A DNA stretch of 64,000 nt from Anolis sagrei (taxonomy: Eukaryota; Chordata; Lepidosauria; Squamata; Anolidae): the NCBI RefSeq assembly GCF_037176765.1, contig NC_090023.1:155103663-155167662 (forward strand), in the 5' to 3' direction. Numbering within the stretch: position 1 is the first letter of the stretch; the number at the start of each line of letters is the position of its first letter. A model generated the notes under the pieces. That model searched no databases. It was not told the DNA's origin and worked only from the letters and a program-made list of their open reading frames with translations. A program made the translations under genes and the position numbers. This document shows, piece by piece, positions 31,284 to 43,440 of the stretch.

Positions 31284-31566
31284 TGACCTCATCGGATGGA
31301 CCAAATTCAGTGGCATATGCCAGTTCCTCTCCAGTTTTGCCATGGAGTCCATCAGCTCCCATCCCATGATGTACATCTATTTCTGGCAGGTCTCTGTGGC
31401 AAAACTAGGGAGAAACCAGCAATGGAAACTTCCCCTCATAGGATACAGTAAGGGAGAAGCTGAATGATGCGGGGCATTGTGTGACGATTCCCCCCACCTC
31501 CCACCAGGCACTGGTGGATTTGACACTATCTGTGGTGATTCCAGAGGCAAATGTGATGAGGTCCTT
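31284..31566. mobile_element. MITE of the GACCTCATC group
   Basis: The left 'ttgacctcatcggatgg' and the right 'aaatgtgatgaggtcc' are inverted matches to the ends of 23764-24130. The interior resembles 25475-25830 ('cccatgatgtacatc'). Confidence 0.5.
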
Positions 31567-32900
31567 TGCTTAAATGAGGACTGGTATTCGGTTGATTCTA
31601 AGATATTGGCAAAGTACAGTACATGGCCATATTCCTGTGCCTAACAATCTAAAATGTGTTTCTCTACTCCGATGCCCACTCCCCTACTTTGTATCTGGTA
31701 GCGTGGCGTCTGCTACAAAAATATACAAAATTGTTATATCCTTTAATCATACTTGAAGCAGAATAGCAAATGGTGTCCCTCATTCTGAATCCAGAAATTT
31801 AATGCCTAAGTTCGTTCAAGCTTGCTCCAAAACCAGAAAATACCCACAAATACCCTTGGGGTAAAAATACAACAATAATAACAATAATTGATGAAAAGCT
31901 TTTTGTTTTTTGGGGGTTTTTTTTGGGGGGGGGCTGCACTAAGGTTCTTCTGCCTATTGACAAATCCTAAGAGAAAGGGTGCTTCTACACAGACATTGTA
32001 ATCCACTTTGGAAATGGATTAAAACAGACCACTTTTATTAAACACTGACTACACAAACATCCCAGAGACCATTTCAAGGTTAGGATGGTGGCCACGGTAT
32101 CCACTGATTGTGGGTCAGAACGGAACCCAAAAATATTTTTTCCTACTGAGATGTGCTAATGTACATCTCCGTGTCCATTTGTGACCAGCGCTGGACTGTG
32201 GCAGGGCAGAGGAATGGGAACAAAAGGGCGGAAAGCAAGAGTTGCCTTGAAGATTATGTGGTTTCCCTCCTGGGGGAGTAATTATTTACTTTCCGACCAG
32301 CTATATTTTGACTGATGTCCCCTTAGCCTATATTCTATGCTTGCCAAGATTGTTTTTCTTTCTCACATAAACATTTAAAAGCCCATTTTTGTCAGAGATA
32401 AGTCCTGCATAGCACTTATGATGCTGCTACGAAACTGTAATAATCTGCTAGTGATGAGGGATGATGGGAATTGTATTCCAACAACATGTAGAGCCCACTT
32501 GATTCTAACAGTAGGAGGATGGAAACCCTACTTTGGAAATATTCACAGCACCATAATTTAAAATTAGGCTTGCCTCTTTTTATTAGTCATGCTTTCCCCC
32601 ATTAGCTCTGCATGTTGAATTTTAGCCTCCCATGCAGCTATTAAAATATGGAATCAGTTTTAATGTTCCTGCAATAAAGCTGAACTGCACTGATTGTTAT
32701 TTCCAAACAAGGCTGAAATATTTTACTAGCTTTTTCAGCTATGCCTTTAATAAGAGCCTAATCTGCAACAGTGAGGGAAATGATATGGCCATATAAGTGT
32801 TGATATGGAGATCATCCCATCAGCTAAAACCAACATAGCCAATGGTGAGGAATGTTTGGAGGCTCATCAAGGGAGGCATATACCATTCTTTCCCTAATGT
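31567..32900. other. Intergenic, nothing recognised
   Basis: A T/G run at about 31901-31933 and a short palindrome-like piece near 32455-32500 ('gggatgatgggaattgtatt') that resembles parts of other reptile MITEs. No gene. Confidence 0.4.
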
Positions 32901-32904
32901 ACAG

Positions 32905-33345
32905 ACTAGAGTTGGATAGGTTCAGTTCAGAAAAACCTAAAAGTCATAGAAACGTACCAAATTTGGGCTTCCGAAACAGTTTTGAACCATGCAGGAAAAG
33001 TGGGAGGGGCAAATCCAAATTTGAACCACTTTTTTTTTCCGGAAATATTCCATAATGTTTGGATTTCTCCCAAGGTTATTTTATTCCTTTCTTCTCCGGT
33101 TTTGCCCTTCTTCTTGTTCTTTTCTCCACCAATTTAACACAGTTTGTGCCACACAAAGTTTCTGGAGTGGAACAACTACTTTCAAGGTAAAGGCCACCCA
33201 ATGAAACAGGAAATAACATTTTCAAACCATTAACGAAACAACTTGGAAGTCTCAGAAGTTTCAAAAAGTTTTGAATTCTTTTTCTGTGAAGATTGGAATT
33301 GACTTTAGAATCGAACCACTAGTGCCCCCTACACCTGAAATGAGT
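32905..33345 (-). mobile_element. Unclassified DNA repeat, reverse copy
   Basis: Reverse relative of 34596-35175: 'gaaacaggaaataacatttt' against 'agtattacttcctgtttcat', and 'tttcaaaaagttttgaattc' against its complement. It ends near 'cctgaaatgagttttgaact'. It has no coding capacity. Confidence 0.55.
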
Positions 33346-33349
33346 TTTG

Positions 33350-34150
33350 AACTTTTTTTTTTTTTTTTGCTTTGTGGTATGTAAAAGCCTCACTTGCTGA
33401 TTTCTGCAGCTCAGAAAACATGGTAGCAGACTGGGATATTATTTTGTTCCATTGGCAACACTTCCTTTTTGACCCTTCTCAGTGTCCATTACTCAAATTG
33501 AAGAAACACTATTGCAGACTACAAACACAATTCAAACACCTCCCAACCACAGATAAATCAAGATGAGATGAAATGGAACAGAATGGAAACCACCGTGAAT
33601 AAGCTATCTTAATACCATCTGGTTCTTTTGCAAACCCACTGGCAGATGTTTTCTACCTGTTCAGCCTGTTGCTGCTCGGGCATTGCATTTCTGCTAAGAG
33701 TCAATCAATATTACAGCCATTTAATGACACATAAATCACCAGTTTGTTTGAACCTGATCTGTTTACTTGAACTGGGATTTTTGACTGTTTGTTCATGTTA
33801 GTTGCTAAATATTGAAAAAGACAATTTCCTGTTTGGACAAACTGGCATCTGTGTTGGCATTTGCACAGCTTTTCAGATGATTAACATTGATACTATTGTG
33901 CTTACATATCATTTTTGTGTGTCTGTACATTATGTTTTATATCATGCATGATCTAATTGGTGTTTAATATAACTCATATTGCTTCATTTATCAGAGCACT
34001 TCATTGGCATGACTGGTCATGCTCACACTAGTGGCCCACTGCATGTAGAAAATGCTGGATTAATTGCTCTTCTTATGGTAGCAGCTCAAGACATTTTGTT
34101 AGCTCAATAAGCAGAAAATCTTTCCCATAAGTCAAGAAACAAAGGATACT
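33350..34150. other. Intergenic, nothing recognised
   Basis: A T-run at 33352-33368, otherwise unremarkable. Confidence 0.4.
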
Positions 34151-34152
34151 TA

Positions 34153-34302
34153 GGCCCAATCCACACAGCTGAATAAAATTCCACATTGTCTGCTTTGAAC
34201 TGGAATATATGGCAGTGTGGACTCAGATAACCCAATTCAAAGCAGATATTATGGGATTATCTGCCTTGATATTCTGGGTTATATGACTGTGTGGAAGGAC
34301 CC
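34153..34302. mobile_element. Short foldback MITE (CACACAG ends)
   Basis: The left 'ggcccaatccacacagctga' and the right 'tatgactgtgtggaaggacc' are inverted repeats. Internally 'tctgctttgaactggaatat' is partly mirrored by 'cccaattcaaagcagatatt'. Relatives lie at 36278-36567, about 37975-38045 and about 48281-48345. Confidence 0.65.
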
Positions 34303-34595
34303 AAAGACATTATAGAAGGACTGAAGTTTGACACACTTTAATTGCTATGGATCAAGCTATGGAATCACGGCACTGCAATTTTATATGGTTTCTCCTTCTC
34401 TACCAAAGTGTGTGCCTCAGCAAACTAGAAATTCCAGGGTTCTATAGCATCAAATTGTGCTGCTTTGAACTGGAATATATGGCAGCTAAAGTGGTGTCAA
34501 GCTACATTCATTGTACAGTAGGTATACACCCATAGTAACCAAGGCCTTTCAGGTTATTTTTGCACCACCCCCCTACAAAAATATATATTTACTAG
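34303..34595. other. Intergenic with a piece of the same MITE group
   Basis: 'tgctttgaactggaatatat' followed by 'ggcagctaaagtggtgtcaa' near 34459-34500 is a relative of the preceding MITE. The rest is unassigned. Confidence 0.4.
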
Positions 34596-35175
34596 GCCTG
34601 TTTGATTTAAAAATGGTTCAAAACTCATTTTGGGCGCTGGTGTTCAATTCTAAAGTCAATTCGGATTTTCACAGAAAAAAATGTTCAAAACTTTTTGAAA
34701 CTTCCGAGATTTCCAAATCCTTTCATTAATGGTTCGAAAGTATTACTTCCTGTTTCATTGAATGATCTTTACTTTGAAAGTAGTTGTTTTACAGGAGTGG
34801 GGAAAAGCAAGTGGAGGAAATTCACCCTTCTCTGGTTTAAAACTGGCTTCTCTGGCTTGAACCAGAAGCGTGGGGAAAGCAAACAGGATCTCTGGTTTAT
34901 AGCTCACTTCTCTGGCTTGAGCCAGAAGCAGAAAAAGCAAATGGGAGGAAATTTAATTCACCCGTCTCTGGTTTATAACTGGCTTCTCTGGCTTGAGCTG
35001 AGGCCAGGGACCAGAAGCGAGGGAAAAGCTGAACCATTTTTGACTCACATCCTGAGTCAGAAAAAAAATGGTGAGACTAGCTTCAGAAGAGCAAGGGGAC
35101 TTTCATTTTCCAAAATGAAATCACTTCAAAAAGGTAATCTTCCCGACTTTATTCCAAATAACAAAGATTCCAACT
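34596..35175 (+). mobile_element. Unclassified DNA repeat, forward copy
   Basis: Homologous to 32905-33345 (reverse) and 14895-15410. It contains four diverged internal copies of a motif around 'ctctggtttataactggctt' (34830-35000), i.e. a short internal tandem array. Confidence 0.55.
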
Positions 35176-35285
35176 GAACCTAACCATGGCTAATATTTAC
35201 AATACATTAAAGAACAATTTGTTTCTATTTCTTTACTCTTTCATCTCATGTAAAGTCGTAACACCTTCACATCATCTGTGTAGTT

Positions 35286-35608
35286 CAGGGGTCCTTAAAG
35301 TTTTTAAACTCCAGCAATATATCCCAGAAGCATTTTATCGGAGTTTTAAGATGGTCTGCACATTGCACTTACCCTAAAATCCTACATCCACCTGTCACAC
35401 CCAGCACTTTTTAAATCTGTACCAACTACATTTGGCCCGGCCCTAGTTTTACTGTGTTATGGTGTATTGTTTTATTGTTTACTGCTATTGTTTTAATGTT
35501 TGATTTGCTTTAAGTTACGTGTTTTGTTATGCTGTTGTTTTATTGAGGCCTTGGCCTGTGTAAGCCGCATCGAGCCCTTCGGGAGATGCTAGCGGGGTAC
35601 AAATAAAG

Positions 35609-35652
<44 letters not shown>

Positions 35653-35974
35653 CAGAGAGCCAGGTCACTGTCTCTCAAACTGTTGGAAGGCTGGATTATA
35701 ATTTGAAAAAAACTTGAATTAATTCCTATGCACACTGCACATATCTTATTTGTAGTGCAAAAAACTACTTTAAAACAATACAATAATTAAAATGAAAAAT
35801 AATTTTAACAAATATAAACGTATTAGTATTTCAATGGGAAGTGTGGACCTGCTTTTGTCTGATGATATAGGATTGTTGTTGTGTGTTTTCAAATCATTTC
35901 AGACAGGTTGACCCTGAGTGAGGGCTGGGTAAATGACCGTATCCGGCCCCTGTGCCTTAGTTTGAGGACCCCTG
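35286..35974 (+). mobile_element. hAT MITE with CAGGGGTCC ends, interrupted by a CR1
   Basis: The ends are caggggtccttaaag and gtttgaggacccctg. The flanks are GTGTAGTT (35278-35285) and GTCTAGTT (35975-35982), a duplication with one mismatch. Removing the CR1 restores the same order as the intact copy 14998-15358. Confidence 0.82.
35312..35649 (+). mobile_element. CR1 3' end with (AAT)n tail, inside a hAT
   Basis: The 3' UTR ends 'gtaagccgcatcgagccctt', 'gctagcggggtacaaataaa' and about 14 AAT units. It is the same subfamily as the reverse copies at 40859, 42952, 43537, 46300 and 51147. Confidence 0.8.
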
Positions 35975-36277
35975 GTCTAGTTGGTTTTGCATGTACAAGA
36001 GTTCACATTTCAAAAGCAGGTACCTTGAAGATTGTGGCTTTCAACTTTGTTTCTAACAATCTATCTTTGGCTTTCAGGATGTTTCAGTTACATTTCTCCA
36101 TGTCATTGGTTCCAACATGCATTTTACCTAGAACTCAATGTGCAATATCTAAAACCTTTCACACAGACAGACCGTTCTTCATACAGTTCACCTACATCAG
36201 TCTCATCTACCTAAATCTCGAACCTGTGATGCAGCACTACCACAGTCCTACCCTGTCCCCAGAATCATAAATCAAAG

Positions 36278-36567
36278 GCCCCTTCTACACTACCATATAC
36301 AATCCTGATTATCAGCTTTGAACTGGATTACATGGCAGCATAGATACATATAATCCAGTTCAAAGCAAATAATGTGGATTATCTGCTTTGATAATCTGGA
36401 TTACTTGGCAGCGTAGAGCCATACAATCCAATTCAAAACAGATGTGGCTTATCTGCTTTGATAACCTGGATTGCATGGCATTTTAGAGCCATATAATCCA
36501 GTTCAAAGCAAATAATGTGCGTTATCTGCTTTGATAATCTGGATTATATGACAGTGTAAAAGGAATT
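36278..36567. mobile_element. MITE with four tandem internal units
   Basis: Units of about 67 bp (each with 'aatccagttcaaagcaaata' and 'atctgctttgataatctgga') are repeated about four times between 'ggccccttctacact' and 'cagtgtaaaaggaat'. It is an expanded relative of 34153-34302. Confidence 0.65.
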
Positions 36568-36569
36568 TA

Positions 36570-37260
36570 AGAGGGCTTTTTACTCTTTCTTCAAATGACA
36601 CTCATCTTCTCCAAGACCCTCCTTCTTCTTGATTGTGGAAGAATTTTCTGCCTAGGCCTGAGTTATCAATATCATATTCCCCATTATTCTCTCTGCCTCT
36701 CTCAGTTTCTCTGGGTCAACAACCTTGACTTCAAGGAAACCTATTCCCTTAGGCTCATCAGGATCATTTTCCTGCGCATACATTCACAACTTCAGTCCAG
36801 TATGTGACTCTCAGTGCAATAAACTAGATGGTTTCCATAGCCATACAGGTGTTCAACCTGTTAAGCTGGTTTTTCGCATTTGTATTTGGTTTTCTTGTTC
36901 GAAAACTAAGTTGCATACTAGCAGAAGACAGGAGCTAATTAATCACTATATGGTACATAGATTTTTAACCTATGCATGATATTTCCTTTTCTTTTATTGC
37001 CTGATGCTTTTATCACTGAGGCAGAGATACTTCTTCAATGGGCACTCAGTCAACTGGATTAGCTCCCAAGCCTGTTCTAGTTTTAAACCCTGCCTACCTT
37101 TTTTTTAATAAACTGCTATAGAAGCGAATTACATCTGAAGGCCCATTTAAAAAAATAAGGTTATCATTCAGCTGCTGGTTTGTACTAAACTCTAGTATGG
37201 AAATGGTCAGCTGAGTCCTTAGGGAGCATCTGTTTATTAGGGAGGAAGACAATAGATAAT
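36570..37260. other. Intergenic, nothing recognised
   Basis: No supported frame or repeat. Confidence 0.4.
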
Positions 37261-37264
37261 GGAT

Positions 37265-37530
37265 ATGTGAAAAATTGTTCTTGCTACTGCTCTTGTGTCC
37301 AATCAAATCATATCCAGCTGATGATGAACCTAAGGTGAACTTATCATTGAGTCTTCTTGAAATGAGGTGGACAGAGGGGGTTTTCATTTGCCTTCCTCTG
37401 AGGCTGAGACTTTCTCAAGATCATAAAGTGGATTTTCATGACCAAATGGGAATTCAAACCCTGGTTTACAGAGTCATGGTCCAATACCTAAACTTATTCT
37501 ATCATGCTGGCTATCATATGGAAGTAAACC
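37265..37530 (-). mobile_element. MIR/CORE-type SINE
   Basis: Near complete in reverse: 'catttgccttcctctgaggc', 'gggaattcaaaccctggttt' (B box on the minus strand) and 'agagtcatggtccaatacct'. Confidence 0.7.
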
Positions 37531-37919
37531 CCATCAAAATTGAAGGGACTTCATTTTGAATGTAAGTTTATACATTTGTATTGATCCTCTATTATCCAAC
37601 TTCAAACAATGGCCACAAGATGATACTGTGAAAGTAGGATATGATAACAATATATTTTTTCTATTCTGTTGGTTCTTCAGCAACTGATATTTTGATGAAT
37701 TTAAGAGATTTTGATTAATTTAAGGGGTAGACTGCCTGGAGGTTCCCGTTATCCATAATTACACAGAATAGCAGAGTTATTCTCCATATAAATGTGATAG
37801 ACACTTTGATAACTAAGACCATTCTAGAAGATTGTGTTTTCTATTCTAATTTACCTTACTACCTCTGTGAATTCTAAAAAATTCTGTTAATGTTGTGAAT
37901 GCATTTATTTGTTACAGCC
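37531..37919. other. Intergenic, nothing recognised
   Basis: AT-rich. No feature supported. Confidence 0.4.
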
Positions 37920-38207
37920 AATTTGAGAGGCTGAGTTGGGCTTGTACTCAAGGAGACCAGGGTTTACAAAGGCTCAATCTACACTGCCCTATATCCCAGG
38001 ATCTGATTCTGGTTATCTGCTTTGAAATGAGTTATATGAGTCTCCACTGATCTTGAGCAAATCAGCTTTTCTCGATGTCGCCAGAAGGAAATATCAGACT
38101 TCCTCTAAAAACATTTTGGTCAGAAAACCATAGAACAGCCTCACCATAAGTCAATGTTGACTAACAGCAAAGAAGAAGAAGAAGAAGAAGAAGAAGAAGA
38201 AGAAGAG
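37920..38207 (+). mobile_element. SINE split by a MITE, with (GAA)n tail
   Basis: The SINE body ('ctcaaggagaccagggttta', then 'ctgatcttgagcaaatcagc', 'cctcaccataagtcaatgtt') is split by a fragment of the CACACAG/'tctgctttga' MITE at about 37975-38045. It ends in about 12 GAA units (38168-38205). Confidence 0.6.
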
Positions 38208-38346
38208 GATATATAGACAAGTTACATCTACATTCTTTAAGAGTGGATACCTTATGGCTCCCCATAAGTAATTGGACTACAGCTGCCATAATTATTGGCC
38301 TTGCCAGATAGAGCTGATGAAAGCTAAAATGTAATATTATCTAGAA

Positions 38347-38480
38347 CAGTGGTTCTCAACCTGGGGTCCCCAGATTTTTTGGCCTACAATTCCCAGAAAT
38401 CCCAGCCAGTTTACCAGCTGTTAGGATTTCTGGGAGTTGAAGGCCAAAAACATCTGGGGACCCCAAGCTGAGAACCATGG
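38347..38480. mobile_element. Short palindromic hAT MITE
   Basis: The ends cagtggttctcaacc and agctgagaaccatgg, together with 'tggggtccccagatttttt' against 'catctggggacccca', make nearly the whole 134 bp an inverted repeat. The flanks are ATCTAGAA and ATCTAGGA (one mismatch in eight). Confidence 0.75.
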
Positions 38481-38638
38481 ATCTAGGAGGAAATGGGTGT
38501 CTCATTTTACTGTACAGAAATCAGTAACATGCTTTTCTACATTCTATTTTGATATAAATCAGAAGTTAAAACATGCATTGATCCAAAGAATTCTATGACT
38601 GTCATTTGTAGCCCTTTTACATGTCTCTTGATAGTACA

Positions 38639-38938
38639 CAGGGGCAGCTCAACCATTATGCAAAGTAAGCATTCGCGGTATAGTTGATTTTACCCAGGGG
38701 GTGCTCTTGAGGCCCTCTTGGGGGAAAATAGACCTTGACATATGCAAGTTGTAGTTACTGGGATGTATAGTTCACCTACAATCAAAGAGCATTCTGAACT
38801 CCACCAATGGTGGAATTGAACCAAATATGAACACAGAACTCCCAAGACGAACAGAAAATATATATCAGTGATTGGTTGGGGGGGCGAGCGCCAAAATACT
38901 GTTTGCTTACTGTTGAAAATTACCTAGGGCCGCCTCTG
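38639..38938 (+). mobile_element. hAT MITE with CAGGGGC(A/G)GC ends carrying the shared module, copy 1
   Basis: The ends are caggggcagctc and ggccgcctctg. The perfect 8-bp duplication ATAGTACA lies at 38631-38638 and 38939-38946. The centre contains 'gttactgggatgtatagttc' and 'acctacaatcaaagagcatt', the module also found in the SPIN-like elements and the Helitron. Confidence 0.9.
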
Positions 38939-38946
38939 ATAGTACA

Positions 38947-39640
38947 ACATTAATTATAACAATAATGATTTTGAAAACAACAACAGCAACACCTAAACCA
39001 TTCATAGAATAAATCAGTGTTAATGGCGAATGTACAAATGACTGTTTTGTCTCTCTTGTAAAACCTCTGAGAGATGCTAAAGCCAGTGTGAGCACTATTC
39101 CATACAAGCAAACTGAACAAAACTATATTTGCATGGCAATTTCCTGAAAAGGATAATGTTGCTTTAAGAACAACCAGATGGGAGGCAGTGCAGGCACTTA
39201 CCTGTTTGTACTGTTATGTCAACTATTTCCCCAGTCTCGGTGTGCTAGAAATGATTAGTTTCCCTTGCTTTTTGACAGCTGTATTAAACAAGTGGGACAG
39301 CTCCTTTTAAAGAAAGTGAGCAGGTGGAGGAACGTCTTTACTCCTGGCTGACAGCCCTGAATGGAAACCTATGAGGAATAATTCGAGTTCACTTTGATAG
39401 AATTTGGAAGAAAAGAGGTTTTATAGAAAGCAGGTAAGTCCTGAAAAACCAGACTTGTAAATTATATTTTGTCTGCCATGCCCTGTAAATTGTCTCTTTT
39501 TGCTACCAGTGTGAGAACCAAAATCAGACATGAGGGGAAGAAGAGCTTTAACTTTTCCAAAGTAACAGCTTTAGAAGAAACATATGACCAGATGTGACCA
39601 AGAATAAGATACCTGTGCCCTTAGTAATGGCAGAGAGAGT
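38947..39640. other. Intergenic, with a possible leader exon
   Basis: Around 39300-39432 the sequence is less AT-rich and ends 'atagaaagcag' followed by the consensus donor GTAAGT at 39433. It could be a first exon of an unknown transcript. No open frame or promoter motif supports it strongly. Confidence 0.2.
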
Positions 39641-39647
39641 AGAAATG

Positions 39648-39905
39648 TTGTTGTTGTTTGTTTTGTTTTTTTTGTCATGTCAGGAGTGACTCCTGGTGTG
39701 AGAGAATTGGCCATCTGCAAGGACGTTGCCCAGGGGACTCCCAGATGATTTGATGTTTTTATCATCCTTGTGGGAGTCTTCTCTCATGTCCCCGCATGAG
39801 GAGCTGGAGCTGATAGAGGGAGCTCATCCGCCTCTCCCCGGATTCGAACCTGCGACCTGTCGGTCTTCAGTCCTGTCGGTCTTCAGTCCTACTGGGGGCT
39901 CCCAG
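39648..39905 (-). mobile_element. tRNA-derived SINE, full length
   Basis: Reverse copy of the 10609 family. The minus-strand B box is at 'ggattcgaacctgcg' and the target duplication is TAGAAATG (39640-39647 and 39906-39913). Near its head a 17-bp piece, 'ctgtcggtcttcagtcc', is duplicated in place. Confidence 0.82.
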
Positions 39906-39913
39906 TAGAAATG

Positions 39914-40856
39914 GGTACATGTAACTAAGGCTTAGTAAATATGCTCCTACTGAAAATCTATCAGTTAAAAAACAGTTACAAAAAGAAAGAGAACTTTCTC
40001 TTGCTCTGCATCTCAACTCTCAACCCCCTTAATGGAGTGTGAATATTTCACTTTTTAAAAAGAGCAGCTTATGTCAAACCTATCACATTAGCTTTCTATT
40101 TTCCACCCTTATTCTTAAAAGATGAGCACATTTCCTAATGTAGCATTGTAAAGTTATTAATTTAGATGGTGTTGGTGGTGCACATAGTGACCACAAATGT
40201 GAGAAGTGAGCTGGAAAGATCCTGAGAAGCAATTTTTCATCTTCAGCTGTGCTGTAGATGTCCATTGGCAAGTAACTAATTCTTCCAGGTTCTGTTTCAT
40301 CTACAAGATGGAAACAAAAAGATATGCCTTTCTCAAAGAATTATCTTCCATTATAAGGACAGTGTGTCCAATGCTTTGTGTGGAGTGAAGTAACAGACAT
40401 GAAATGCTCTGAACACATGGAGTGTGCCATCATTATAAAAGTTATCAAAGTAGTTGGAAGTTCTCTTTCTTACATTACAGTTAACAACAACTGGGTTATA
40501 CTTCTGGCTAAGAATGTTATGGGAAAGAATAATCCATCAAACCCATATAATTTGGGGGGGGGGGGGATAATATGCAGCAGTACAGTGGCCAAGGCAGAGA
40601 AAGCTATTAGCTTCCTAACAGCTCTCTCTGATTAAAATACATTCTGTGAATGGTTTTCAAAAACTGCCTTCTTATAACATCTTTAGCTTTGAGGACCCAC
40701 CTAGAGTCCAGGCAATAAGAGTTTCTTGCTTTGCCTCATCATTCCCATTTTTTTTTTACTCCTGCCAACCTTCATGACCACCACCTATTCTGACTCAATC
40801 ATGCCAGACAACAAGGTCTTCACTCCCACATTTACAATATTTCAATGTGTTTGAAA

Positions 40857-40857
<1 letters not shown>
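39914..40857. other. Intergenic, nothing recognised
   Basis: A G-run at 40554-40566 and a T-run near 40750. No gene. Confidence 0.4.
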
Positions 40858-40858
<1 letters not shown>

Positions 40859-40898
<40 letters not shown>

Positions 40899-41686
40899 TA
40901 TTTGTACCCCGCTACCATCTCCCAAAGGACTCGGTGTGGCTTACAAGAGGCCGAGCCCAAATGCAACAATAAAACAACAACAATAATAATACAGCAAAAC
41001 AAATCAAAAACAAAGCAATAACATTAACAACACACAATGACGCGATTTAAAACTATGGCAGGGCCAAATGTAATAATTAAAATTAAAATTAAAAAGTGCT
41101 GCATGAACAGGAGAAAGGGTGGGTGTTTGGAGAGGGATGGGTATTCAGATATCCTAAATCTCTGATAAAGTGTGTTGGGGACAAAATGCTTGGCGTTTCC
41201 TTATTCTGGGAAAGCACACTGGAACAACCACATTTTCAAGCTCCTCCTAAAAATTGCCAGCGTTGGGGCATGCCTGATGTCCTTAGGGAGAGAGTTGCAG
41301 AGTCGAGGAGCCACCACTGAGAAAGCCCTATCCCTTGTCCCCACCAATCACACTTGCGATGCAGGTGGGATCGTGAGTAGGGATTCTCCAGATGAACGAA
41401 GAGATCGTGTGGGTTCGTACACCGAGATGCGATCACACAGGTAGGCAGGTCCCAAACCGTTTAGGGCTTTGTAGGTAAACACCTGCACCTTGAATTGGGA
41501 CCGGAAAATGAATGGCAGCCAGTTGAGCTCCTTCAAAAGGAGGGTTGACCTCTCTCTGTAAGGAGCACCAGTTAACAACCTGGCCGCCGCCCATTGGACC
41601 AATTGAAATTTCCGAGCCATTTTCAAGGGCTGCCCCACATAGAGCGCATTACAGTAGTCCAATCTGGAGGTGACTAAGGCATGGTC
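40859..41686 (-). mobile_element. 5'-truncated CR1 with ORF2 C-terminus and (AAT)n tail
   Basis: The minus strand gives ALVTSRLDYCNALYVGQPLK, LNWLPFIFRSQFKVQVFTYK and RSLRSSGESLLTIPPAS, the CR1 tail domain. A UTR and about 12 AAT units at the left end follow. The frame breaks after PPAS. Confidence 0.82.
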
Positions 41687-41689
41687 CTT

Positions 41690-42944
41690 CCTGAAGCTCT
41701 TTAAGGTAAGCACAAAGAACAGTTTTGTGCAAAGAGTTGTCTGGCGTTGTCTATGGGAAAAAATTAAAGGGTTCCTCCTCAAATGAAATTTTCTTTCACT
41801 CTAAATTTTAAATTAATTCTTAAGTAATTGTTTTATTTTGCATGGACAATTTAATTTACAATCAAAATAATAATAAAAAAGAAGACCTCCCACAAAAAGA
41901 AGAGAACACAAAACAAATAGAGTTTCAACCTTCCATACTGACTGCAATGAAAATAAGAACAATGAAAAATATTATTCTATAATTACAGATTCAACTAAAT
42001 AAGCCTATTAAAATTACTAATAACCATAGCTATGAATTATTATTTCACTAAATTTCTGATTGCCCATAAACAGTTTCCAAACTTTAAAAAAAGTTATCAA
42101 TTGGTATATCCTTTAATTTGGCTACTTGGGCCAACCTAAGATCTCAAAGGCTGGATTTCAGTAGCATGCACCAGCTCCGCCCTACTTCACCCACAGAGCC
42201 TGCCAGCTCCCTTCAAACGATGCTGGTGGGGTGCTCCATAGGTGATGTGGGGTGGAGTTGGCACATGCCACCATCGCAGCAAGATGGGAGGCTTCCCATT
42301 TTGCCATTAGAAGCACACTCCATGCTTCCCCCCACCAATGGGATCACCGAAAAAGGGATCTGGGTGCTGCAGGGTATGGGGCGCTGGGTTTCCCATTCCC
42401 CCAATGATGCAGGGTGATTCCGGCAGCTGTTTGACAAAGTAGTAAACTATCTTAAAAATCCACTTCTACATTTGAGCAAATAGCATTCTTGCTTTTGTCA
42501 TATATTGAGGAAGTACTTCATAGTTTACTATCTACTATAATACCCAACAGAAACATTTCTGGTAACATTACAAATATTGTTTTATATACACAAATCTTAG
42601 ACCAGTAACTTTTCATTTTCATACAAGTCAATTACATATCTTGACATCTCCACATTGGTTTGAAAAAAAATCTGGGAATTACAAATTACAAAACTGTATC
42701 ATAGAGCAATCATCTCCTATTTTTAACATATTCCTGAAAAACACCTTTCAGCACTGAGGTAGCTAATATTATCTTAAGGGGGAGGAATCTGTTTATATTT
42801 GAACTAAACTGAAAGGCTTTGTAATACAATAATTTCTAAATTCAGCATATGTCTTAACTTTATTTTCCAAAGAAAACCATTGCAACCAAACTTTCAGTTA
42901 TGTCTTTCAAGTTCCAAGAATCTCACATCTCTAAATAACATCAA

Positions 42945-42950
<6 letters not shown>
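41690..42950. other. Intergenic with a GC-richer segment
   Basis: 42120-42420 is GC-richer and may be a diverged member of the 25475-25830 DNA repeat (words 'gatgggaggcttcccatttt'). The rest is AT-rich without features. Confidence 0.35.
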
Positions 42951-42951
<1 letters not shown>

Positions 42952-42987
<36 letters not shown>

Positions 42988-43440
42988 TATTAACTTTATT
43001 TGTACTCCGCTACCATCTCCCCAAGGGACTTGGTGCGGCTTACATGAGGCCGAGCCCAAACACAACAATACAAGCAATAAAACATCAATACAGGCAATTA
43101 AAAAACATAGACAATAAAATACACATTATAAAAAAGAATACATAATTAAAACAGTGGGAGGCCAAATGTAGAGTTAAAATTGGAAATAATGCTGGGCCAT
43201 GAACGCAAGGTGATACTGGTGTTTGTGGAGGGCATACAAGCAGACTCAGGGAAATGTAAAGTGCTTTGGAGGACAAAGTGCTATGGGATCATTATTCTGG
43301 GAAGGCACATTGGAAGAGCCACGTCTTCAAGCTCCTCCTGAAGACTGCTAGAGTTGGAGCCTGTCTGATATCTTTAGGGAGTGAGTTCTAGAGTCTAGGG
43401 GCCACCACCGAAAAGGCCCTCTCTCTCGTCCCCACCAAAT
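42952..43440 (-). mobile_element. 5'-truncated CR1, (ATT)n tail, copy A
   Basis: The tail has about 12 ATT units, then the UTR 'tgtactccgctaccatctcc', and the last part of ORF2 in reverse, ending at '...ctcgtccccaccaaat'. Confidence 0.8.
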
